From Ruthenibacterium sp. (GTDB taxonomy: Bacteria > Bacillota > Clostridia > Oscillospirales > Ruminococcaceae): a stretch of 28,787 bases of DNA. The position numbers and the translations under genes were made by a program. Shown one piece after another: positions 23,807 through 28,787 of the stretch (the stretch's first letter is position 1; every line of letters starts with the position of its first letter). The stretch lies in NCBI GenBank assembly GCA_020025235.1, contig JAHHSL010000025.1, forward strand, positions 1 to 28,787, read 5' to 3'. Below the pieces are notes generated by a model. It did no database searches, was not told the DNA's origin, and saw only the letters and a program-made list of their open reading frames with translations.

Positions 23807-26149
23807 TTACGCCGCGTGCTTGCCGCACACCTGCGGCAGTGCGGACTGCTTGTAATAGCCCTCTGCCGTGCGCCGGCATTTCGGCGTGGCAAGCCCGCCG
23901 GTTTCCGTGCAGTACTTTGCCGTAACCACGCCGTCGCACGCCGGAAATTCCAGCGGCGGCAGATTTTTCTGCGACTGTTCCATAACATATTTCCATGCCG
24001 CAGTCGGCGCATGGGTCCCGGCCGAGGTATTCAGCTCGAAGCCGGAATCGTATCCGTACCATGTCGCCGTCACATAATAAGGCGTCATGCCCACGAACCA
24101 GAAGTCACGGTTATCGGACGACGTACCCGTTTTGCCGACGCTTTCCATTTTGCCGCGCACCGAATATCCCGCCGCCGTGCCATTGCCGCGCATCACCTGC
24201 GCCATCATTCGGTTCACGATATAGGCGGTTTCGGGGCTGATCACCTGCTCGGTTTCGATTTCCGGCACCAGTACCTCACGCCCGCTGCCCTGTGTCACAC
24301 GGACATAGCTGTGCAGTGTGGAATGTTTGCCGCCGTTGCCGAACATCGTGTACGCACCGGCAAGCTCATACGGCGAGATGCCCTTCGTCTGCGAGCCAAG
24401 GATCATCGGCCCCGCATCCTTGTCGTCCGGCGTCATATGGGAAAGCCCCAGATCATTTTTCATAAAATTATAAATATTGCCGACGCCCGCCATTTCGCCC
24501 ACGCGCACGGCAGCCGTATTGATGCTTTGCGCCAGCGCATCCACCACAAGGATCTCTTTCTGCGAGTAGGTCTTGGTGAAGTTTGCAGGCCAATCCTTCA
24601 TTTCGCCGGTTTCCTCGTCCTCGATCTGGCGCACCGGCGCATCCAGGATCGGGCTGGACCAGTTGATTTTATCCTGTTCCAGCGCCAGCGCATACGCGCC
24701 GATCGGCTTCATGGTGCTGCCGACCTGACGGGGCACCATGCCGCGGTTCAGCCCGCGGCTGACTTCCTTTTCACCAAGGCCGCCCACCACGGCACGCAGC
24801 GAGCCATCATAGCCGACACTGACCATGGCCGCCTGCGGCATTTCCACAACATCATCCATGATCGGATTGCCCTGTTCGTCACGGGCAACCGCGCCGCTGG
24901 GCAGGTAGCGCGTTGCCTTGGTGCGCACACCCAGCCCGTATGTCGGGAAGAAGCTGGTATAGCTTTTTTCCATGGTGCGCTCCATATCCGCCTGCAGGCC
25001 GGTATCGACCGTGGTATAAATGCGCAGACCGCCGTTATACAGCAGATTGGTCGTCTGCGCCTTATCCAGCCCATAGGCTTCGGAAAGCTGCTGCGATACT
25101 TCCTGCAGCACCTGATCGGTAAAATAGCTCGTGATTTCCGGCTCGTTGTGTTCCAGCGTTCCCGGGGCAAGCCCGATCGGCTGTGCCGAAGCATCCAGAT
25201 ACTGCTGCTCGGTGATGTATTCCTGCTGCCACATTTCGTACAGGATGTAATTGCGGCGCGCAAGGTGCTCTTCCGGATGCTTGCGCGGGTCGTAGTGCGC
25301 GGGGTTTTTTGTGATGGACGCGATCGACGCACACTGCTCCAGTGTCAGATCCTTTGCGGATTTGCCGAACAGCTTGATGCTTTCCGCTTCAACGCCCGCT
25401 GTATTGTCCGTAAAGCTGATGACGTTCAGATACGCTTCCATGATCGTATCCTTATCGTATTTTGCATCCATTTGAATGGCGCGCCACAGTTCGCGCACCT
25501 TGCGCATATAACCGTCAAGGCCGCCTGCATCGTCGTCGCGCGTCAGGTTTTTGATCAGCTGCTGATCGATCGTGGAAGCGCCCTGCTTGATGCCGCCGCC
25601 GAAGTAGCTGCCCGTAAGCATCCGCTTCACTTCGTTCAGCACGGCATACACCGTACGTTTGATCGAAACACCGAAGTGCCTGTAAAAATTCTTATCCTCT
25701 ACCGCAACAAACGCATGCTGCAGATCTTCGGGGATTTCGGAAAGCGGCACCCAGATCTTCTGCTGTGTTGCAGACAGGCGCGTATATTCCTGCCATTCCC
25801 CCGCGGCATCTTGGGCATAAAGGATCGTCGCATCCCGGTACGGCAGCTGTTCCAGATCCAGCCACAAAAAGTCGTTGCGGGTGGAATAGTTCAGATAGCT
25901 TGCCAGGCTGAGACAGCCCACGACAAGCACACACAGCAGAACAGATACCGCTGCGAACACGACCGGATGACGCCGGCGCTGCTTATTCTTCTTTTCGGCT
26001 TTCTTTTCTGCCTTTTCCGCTTTTTTTGCAGCTTTTTTCTCTTTACGGCTGATTTTCCAGGGCGTCTGTCCGGCCCCTTCCTGCTGTCGTTTTTCAAGAT
26101 AGCTTTCCGGCAGACGGATCTGCCGTTCGTTCTCATTTTTCCGTCTCAT
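23807..26149 (-). CDS. class A penicillin-binding protein (bifunctional, PBP1A-type)
   Basis: The 780-residue enzyme polymerises and cross-links peptidoglycan. It has a Lys/Glu-rich cytoplasmic tail (about 35-60), one membrane span (62-84), a GT51 domain with the catalytic Glu151 in VEDKNFYRHFG and KQGASTIDQQ near 188-197, then a transpeptidase domain with S478TMK481, SIN at 542-544 and KTGTSS at 673-678. All key residues are present. The extracellular C-terminus has four cysteines (738, 747, 758, 775), which could form disulphides or bind metal. AAGGAGGGGAGG precedes the start. It lies 38 nt after the YnzC-like gene and is probably co-transcribed with it. Confidence 0.93.
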   Translation of the reverse strand: MRRKNENERQIRLPESYLEKRQQEGAGQTPWKISRKEKKAAKKAEKAEKKAEKKNKQRRRHPVVFAAVSVLLCVLVVGCLSLASYLNYSTRNDFLWLDLEQLPYRDATILYAQDAAGEWQEYTRLSATQQKIWVPLSEIPEDLQHAFVAVEDKNFYRHFGVSIKRTVYAVLNEVKRMLTGSYFGGGIKQGASTIDQQLIKNLTRDDDAGGLDGYMRKVRELWRAIQMDAKYDKDTIMEAYLNVISFTDNTAGVEAESIKLFGKSAKDLTLEQCASIASITKNPAHYDPRKHPEEHLARRNYILYEMWQQEYITEQQYLDASAQPIGLAPGTLEHNEPEITSYFTDQVLQEVSQQLSEAYGLDKAQTTNLLYNGGLRIYTTVDTGLQADMERTMEKSYTSFFPTYGLGVRTKATRYLPSGAVARDEQGNPIMDDVVEMPQAAMVSVGYDGSLRAVVGGLGEKEVSRGLNRGMVPRQVGSTMKPIGAYALALEQDKINWSSPILDAPVRQIEDEETGEMKDWPANFTKTYSQKEILVVDALAQSINTAAVRVGEMAGVGNIYNFMKNDLGLSHMTPDDKDAGPMILGSQTKGISPYELAGAYTMFGNGGKHSTLHSYVRVTQGSGREVLVPEIETEQVISPETAYIVNRMMAQVMRGNGTAAGYSVRGKMESVGKTGTSSDNRDFWFVGMTPYYVTATWYGYDSGFELNTSAGTHAPTAAWKYVMEQSQKNLPPLEFPACDGVVTAKYCTETGGLATPKCRRTAEGYYKQSALPQVCGKHAA

Positions 26150-26187
26150 GCAAACGCCCTCCCCTCCTTGATGCTGCCGGATATGGC

Positions 26188-26397
26188 TTACGGTTTTTTC
26201 GGCTTGAGGGGGGTGCGCTTTCCGTTTGCATCAACGATCACCGTATTATCCAGCTGGCTGCGCAGCGACGTTTTGAATGAATCGATATATTCTCTGCGCA
26301 AAACCGCCTGTTCCTGCTTTTCCTGTTCCGTCAGGCCGTTTGGCGTGCGGCTTTTTCTGGAAAGCTCATTGATCCGCGCAATTTTTTTCTGATCCAT
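26188..26397 (-). CDS. DUF896/UPF0291 (YnzC-like) small protein
   Basis: The 69-residue protein matches the DUF896/YnzC family: an N-terminal IARINELSRKSRT helix, the LTEQEKQEQAVLRREYI helix, then SFKTSLRSQLDNTVIVD. Family members are small cytoplasmic helical-hairpin proteins of uncertain function, with some linked to the SOS response in Bacillus. Here it leads a two-gene transcript with the PBP. GAGGAG lies just before the ATG, and an extended -10 promoter is at 26442-26450. Confidence 0.9.
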   Translation of the reverse strand: MDQKKIARINELSRKSRTPNGLTEQEKQEQAVLRREYIDSFKTSLRSQLDNTVIVDANGKRTPLKPKKP

Positions 26398-26441
26398 GAA
26401 ACTCCTCTTTCCCGGCGTTCTGCCGACTGTATTCGACTTTC

Positions 26442-26450
26442 AGTATAGCA
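26442..26450 (-). promoter_or_regulatory. extended -10 promoter of the YnzC/PBP transcript
   Basis: On the minus strand TGC-TATACT forms an extended -10 element (TATACT = plus-strand 26442-26447). No good -35 is found at the right spacing. Transcription would start near 26435, about 38 nt before the YnzC-like ATG. Confidence 0.5.
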
Positions 26451-26895
26451 CAACCGCGTGTCTTTTGGGTAAAATTCACAGGTATTTCTCAAAAATTCTG
26501 CACTCTGCCGAGAAAATGTTTCCTGTTCATTTATCTTTTCGCTTATATAACGAAATATGCGGCCGGCATTTTTCAGCCGACCGCATGATTTCCTGAAAAG
26601 AAGTAAAGAAAAGCAAGTGAAAAAATGAAGATACCAATAATCTATAAAAACCCGAAGCCTTTGGCTCACGGGAAAATCGGTGGCCGCCGGGCGGGCATTC
26701 TGCGGCCCGGCTTAGATAAAAAGCAATAACAGCGATATTTCGCTGCGCGTTTTTGACGAAAGACTTCTTTGCGTCCCACGCTTCAGAGGGTATTCGGGGC
26801 TGCTTTGATGCAGCGGCCTTTTCCTCTGTGGCATGGTTACAGTATACCGGAAAGTTATGAACAAAGTTTGAGCAATGTTTATCCGTTTTGTAATA
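26451..26895. other. structured intergenic region, possible small RNA
   Basis: No protein gene is supported here. Hairpins occur in succession: 26557-26586 (ATGCGG/CCGCAT outer stem), 26651-26672 (CCCG/CGGG with AGCC/GGCT), 26686-26711 (GCCGGGC/GCCCGGC) and 26730-26745 (CAGCG/CGCTG). Further along, CAGAGG/CCTCTG arms enclose GCTGC/GCAGC near 26780-26836. On the minus strand this series ends with a T-tailed hairpin, so a minus-strand RNA of roughly 200 nt is plausible. I recognise no known RNA family. Confidence 0.4.
26646..26672 (-). terminator. minus-strand intrinsic terminator of an unassigned transcript
   Basis: On the minus strand CCCG-TG-AGCC-AAA-GGCT-T-CGGG is followed directly by TTTTTAT. 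No protein gene precedes it on that strand, so it would end either a small RNA from 26670-26850 or antisense transcription from the queH promoter region. Confidence 0.6.
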
Positions 26896-26924
26896 TTGCC
26901 CCGTTTTGCAAAACATGTTACAAT
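26896..26924 (+). promoter_or_regulatory. queH promoter with a 12-bp palindrome in the spacer
   Basis: TTGCCC (26896-26901) and TACAAT (26919-26924) are 17 nt apart, with TGT before the -10 giving an extended -10. The spacer holds a perfect palindrome GTTTTGCAAAAC (26903-26914), which could be an operator. The predicted leader is only about 18 nt, too short for a riboswitch. Confidence 0.6.
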
Positions 26925-26948
26925 ACCAATCGGAAAGGCGGCGGTTTC

Positions 26949-27614
26949 ATGCCCGTTAAAATCAATTATCAGCTGGAAATGGAAAAAGTGCTGCGTGCTG
27001 AGGAAGGAAATACCCCCCGGCTGCTTTTGCACTGCTGCTGTGCCCCGTGTTCCAGCTTTGTGCTGGAATCTCTGGCATCGCACTTTGCCATTACCGCACA
27101 TTATTATAATCCCAACATCGACACCGCAGAAGAATACGCGCTGCGTGCAGCCGAGCTTGGGCGCTTTGTTCAGGAGACCGTGTATGAAAACCCGGTCGAT
27201 GTCCTGTGCGAAGATTACGACCCTGCGTCCTTTTACACTGCCGTAAAGGGGCTTGAAAAGATCCCCGAAGGCGGTGCGCGCTGCTATGAATGTTACCGGC
27301 TGCGCCTGTTCCGCGCGGCAAAAGTGGCGCAGCAGGGCGGATATGATTATTTCACCACGACGCTTTCGATCAGCCCGCACAAAAATGCCGAATGGCTGAA
27401 TACGCTCGGCCAGCAGGCCGCCGAACAGTTTCATGTAAAATGGCTGCCCTCGGATTTCAAAAAGAAAAACGGGTTCAAACGCAGCACGGTTCTTGCCGCA
27501 GAGCACGGGCTGTACCGTCAGGATTACTGCGGCTGTGTTTTTTCAAAACACGAAGCGGAACAGCGCGCGCGCCAAAAGGCACAGGCCGAAAGCGCAAACA
27601 CATCCGACAATTAA
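26949..27614 (+). CDS. queH: epoxyqueuosine reductase QueH
   Basis: The 221-residue enzyme catalyses the last step of tRNA queuosine synthesis, reducing epoxyqueuosine; it is the non-cobalamin alternative to QueG (former DUF208). It shows HCCCAPCSS at residues 28-36, Cys112 and Cys115 in ARCYECYRLRL, and a C-terminal YCGC, which together supply the iron-sulphur cluster and redox cysteines. TTTLSISPHKN is also family-typical. I chose the ATG at 26949, after the promoter and a GGAAAGGCGG ribosome binding site; the frame extended to 26769 would cross the promoter. It is a single-gene transcript ended by the terminator at 27630. Confidence 0.93.
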   Translation: MPVKINYQLEMEKVLRAEEGNTPRLLLHCCCAPCSSFVLESLASHFAITAHYYNPNIDTAEEYALRAAELGRFVQETVYENPVDVLCEDYDPASFYTAVKGLEKIPEGGARCYECYRLRLFRAAKVAQQGGYDYFTTTLSISPHKNAEWLNTLGQQAAEQFHVKWLPSDFKKKNGFKRSTVLAAEHGLYRQDYCGCVFSKHEAEQRARQKAQAESANTSDN

Positions 27615-27629
27615 ATGATGCGGTCTTTC

Positions 27630-27670
27630 ATCCGGCTTTTGGCGCTTTTGCCCAAAGCCGGATCTTTTTT
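27630..27670 (+). terminator. queH intrinsic terminator
   Basis: ATCCGGCTTT (27630-27639) pairs with AAAGCCGGAT (27654-27663) and is followed by CTTTTTT, 16 nt after the queH stop. Confidence 0.88.
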
Positions 27671-27689
27671 GCGGTTTTTCATCCCGCGT

Positions 27690-27716
27690 GAACAATTTTT
27701 TCATCAAAAATTGTTC
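27690..27716. repeat. AT-rich perfect inverted repeat
   Basis: GAACAATTTTT (27690-27700) and AAAAATTGTTC (27706-27716) form an 11-bp perfect stem around TCATC. It lies 20 nt after the queH terminator in an AT-rich spacer. It could be a second weak terminator or a protein binding site. Confidence 0.6.
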
Positions 27717-27795
27717 CGTGTCGCGCAGAAATGCCCCACAATAATTTTATTTTGCGCAATTTTTAACAAAATAGCAAAAATATGTGGAAATCATT

Positions 27796-27824
27796 TTGAC
27801 AATGATGTATGATTACGATATAAA
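27796..27824 (+). promoter_or_regulatory. near-consensus sigmaA promoter TTGACA-17-TATAAA
   Basis: A perfect -35 TTGACA (27796-27801) and TATAAA (27819-27824) are 17 nt apart. This is the strongest promoter in the window. The start would be near 27831, at the base of a GC-rich hairpin, and about 410 nt before the next start codon. Confidence 0.8.
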
Positions 27825-27826
27825 GC

Positions 27827-28242
27827 TGCCGCCACAGGAGCAGACTTTTTCCTGCGGCGGCACACTCTTTGTAAAACCATGTATTTCAAACGCGATCCGC
27901 AGCTTTTGCCGCATGCGCACAGGCTGCTTCATTTCTGTTAAGCTGGGAGGTGCTTTTTCTTTTTCCGGATACCGTCCGCCAAAACTGTGTGCAGCGTAAA
28001 ACCGCTTTGCCTTTTCCCGCACGGAACAGGGGTGCAAAGCCGCTGTGCGCTTTTTTGCCGGGTCATGTTTTTTGCGCGGACGATTTTCGGTTTGACTTGC
28101 TCCGCTTGCCGTCTGCGGCGCTCTGCCCGCCGGAAGCGGATTTTGACACGCACCGCCCCACCATGACATATCACGATCCCAAAACGCGCTGCGTGCCGCT
28201 TTTCACACGGGGCAGCGCCTTGGAAATGGAGGTTTTTCCAAC
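27827..28242 (+). ncRNA. long structured leader or small RNA of unknown family
   Basis: The stretch after the strong promoter contains no convincing gene but several hairpins: TGCCGCC..CAGG / CCTG..GGCGGCA (27827-27862), a CTTTGC/GCAAAG stem around 28000-28040, and a long stem TCCGCTT..CCG / CGG..AAGCGGA (28101-28140) followed by TTTT. It could be an independent RNA of about 315 nt ending near 28145, or an attenuated leader of the secreted protein gene at 28243. A 20-codon frame (27879-27941) lacks a ribosome binding site. Confidence 0.4.
28101..28144 (+). terminator. terminator-like hairpin in the leader
   Basis: TCCGCTT (28101-28107) pairs with AAGCGGA (28134-28140), extended by CCG/CGG and GCGG/CCGC further in, and is followed by TTTT. 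The T tract is short, so the strength is uncertain. Confidence 0.45.
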
Positions 28243-28787
28243 ATGAAACAGAAAATACCGGTTATTTTCCTGCTTCTGATTCTCTGTTTTTCTCTGATCA
28301 CGGTGCCCGCCTTTGCCGCGTCTGAAGCGTACGATGGGCTGGAGGTCACCCTGACCACTGATAAAGCCGAATATCGGAAGGATGAAAAGATCACCGTCAC
28401 CCTGACGGTGAAAAACACGAACGATTTCGCCGTAAGCGGCGTATCGCTCAAAAGCCTGTTCCCCGAAGGATATCTGCCGGAGGACAACGCCACGACCGAC
28501 AAGCAGATCGAGCTGCTGAACGCCGGCGAAACCGCCGTGCTTACGGTTACTTTTGTGGCGAAATCCGATACGGCCGTCGATCCGCCGCAGCCGGAAAAAC
28601 CGGACAGCAAGCCCGAGACACCGGACAGCAAGCCCGAAACGCCCGTTGCTCCCCCCGCTCCGGCTGCACCCACGGCTCCGGCGAATCCTGCCGCGCCCGC
28701 CCAAAAGCCCGCGCGTCCCGCAGCCGGCACGGGCGTTCCGTCTGTTTCCGCTGATTCGGTAAAGCCCGAAAAAGCAGAAAGTGCCGA
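28243..28787 (+). CDS. secreted proline-rich protein (3' end outside the window)
   Basis: At least 181 residues are encoded before the edge. A signal peptide covers about residues 1-25, with a basic start, a hydrophobic LLLILCFSLITV core and a VPAFAA cleavage region. It is followed by a single domain of about 80 residues (LEVTLTTDKAEYRKDEKITV, TLTVKNTNDFAVSGVSL) that looks like a CARDB/DUF11-type beta-sandwich. Then comes a Pro/Ala/Lys-rich linker with a duplicated PDSKPET unit. GGAGG precedes the ATG at a 10-nt spacing. It is probably a cell-wall or surface protein; the C-terminal anchor, if any, lies beyond the window. Confidence 0.82.
   Translation, partial: MKQKIPVIFLLLILCFSLITVPAFAASEAYDGLEVTLTTDKAEYRKDEKITVTLTVKNTNDFAVSGVSLKSLFPEGYLPEDNATTDKQIELLNAGETAVLTVTFVAKSDTAVDPPQPEKPDSKPETPDSKPETPVAPPAPAAPTAPANPAAPAQKPARPAAGTGVPSVSADSVKPEKAESA
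28600..28641 (+). repeat. two tandem copies of a 21-nt coding repeat
   Basis: Units 28600-28620 and 28621-28641 differ only at two bases and encode PDSKPET twice. It is a typical slippage-prone proline-rich linker. Confidence 0.85.

Noticed and set aside
26527..26916. 129-codon minus-strand frame between ynzC and queH
   Set aside because: It runs through several hairpins and a terminator, has no ribosome binding site I trust and no domain; it more likely reflects a structured RNA region.
26640..26948. preQ1 or other riboswitch upstream of queH
   Set aside because: The queH promoter at 26896-26924 leaves only about 18 nt of leader, and no preQ1, ZTP or cobalamin consensus could be matched; a CCGCCGGGCGGGCA string only superficially recalls the ZTP motif.
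27950..28246. 98-codon plus-strand frame overlapping the start of the secreted protein
   Set aside because: It needs a GTG inside its own putative ribosome binding site, has no recognisable features, and crosses a terminator-like hairpin.
1..28787. CRISPR arrays, transposases, integrases, tRNA or rRNA genes
   Set aside because: None was seen; no regularly spaced repeats, no transposase or recombinase motifs, and no tRNA-like cloverleaf was recognised by eye.

Overview
The window looks like chromosomal DNA from a GC-rich, low-mobility gut Firmicute, most likely Oscillospirales/Ruminococcaceae (a Faecalibacterium/Gemmiger/Subdoligranulum-type organism). This is inferred from sigmaA-type promoters, GGAGG ribosome binding sites, a YnzC/DUF896 protein, a class A penicillin-binding protein and QueH. 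I see no tRNA, rRNA, transposase, phage gene or CRISPR array.

Layout. (1) Bases 1-172 hold the first codons and the promoter of a minus-strand gene that runs off the left edge; 173-568 is an AT-richer spacer with one imperfect inverted repeat. (2) Bases 569-18266 look like a single 17-gene minus-strand operon, driven by a sigmaA promoter at 18238-18266, with most genes abutting or overlapping by 1-4 nt. In order of transcription: legB (4,6-dehydratase), a DUF2142 membrane protein, two paralogous pairs of a large polytopic GT-C-like protein plus a small two-ended membrane protein, legC (aminotransferase), ptmE (CBS + sugar nucleotidyltransferase), legI (nonulosonate synthase), legG (hydrolysing 2-epimerase), two Gfo/Idh oxidoreductases, legF (CMP-transferase), a GNAT acetyltransferase, the two halves of a ThrE-type exporter and a 105-aa membrane protein. 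(3) Divergently, bases 18310-22411 hold an MBOAT acyltransferase, an SGNH/DltD-AlgJ-like protein and a CDP-glycerol-transferase-like (GT-B) protein, behind a promoter with a hairpin-rich leader. A separate promoter then drives an N-acetyl sugar amidotransferase (WbpG/PseA family). (4) Two strong hairpin terminators separate this from a minus-strand pair, a YnzC-like protein and a bifunctional PBP. (5) A roughly 550-nt intergenic region with several hairpins precedes queH (plus strand) and its terminator. (6) The right end has a near-consensus promoter, a roughly 400-nt non-coding leader with its own terminator-like hairpin, and the start of a secreted proline-rich protein cut by the window edge.

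How it fits together. legB, legC, legG, legI and legF supply most steps from a nucleotide-GlcNAc to a CMP-legionaminic-acid-type nonulosonic acid. PtmE points to the GDP-linked route described in Campylobacter. The usual LegH N-acetyltransferase is absent, and the operon's GNAT is a natural candidate to replace it. The DUF2142 and GT-C-like proteins would act at the outer membrane face to glycosylate or polymerise a surface glycan. The divergent MBOAT/SGNH pair would O-acylate it, and the amidotransferase would add an acetamidino-type modification. The least explained parts are the duplicated GT-C plus small-protein module, the Gfo/Idh pair (one lacking the usual catalytic residues), and two intergenic regions that look like they make structured RNA.
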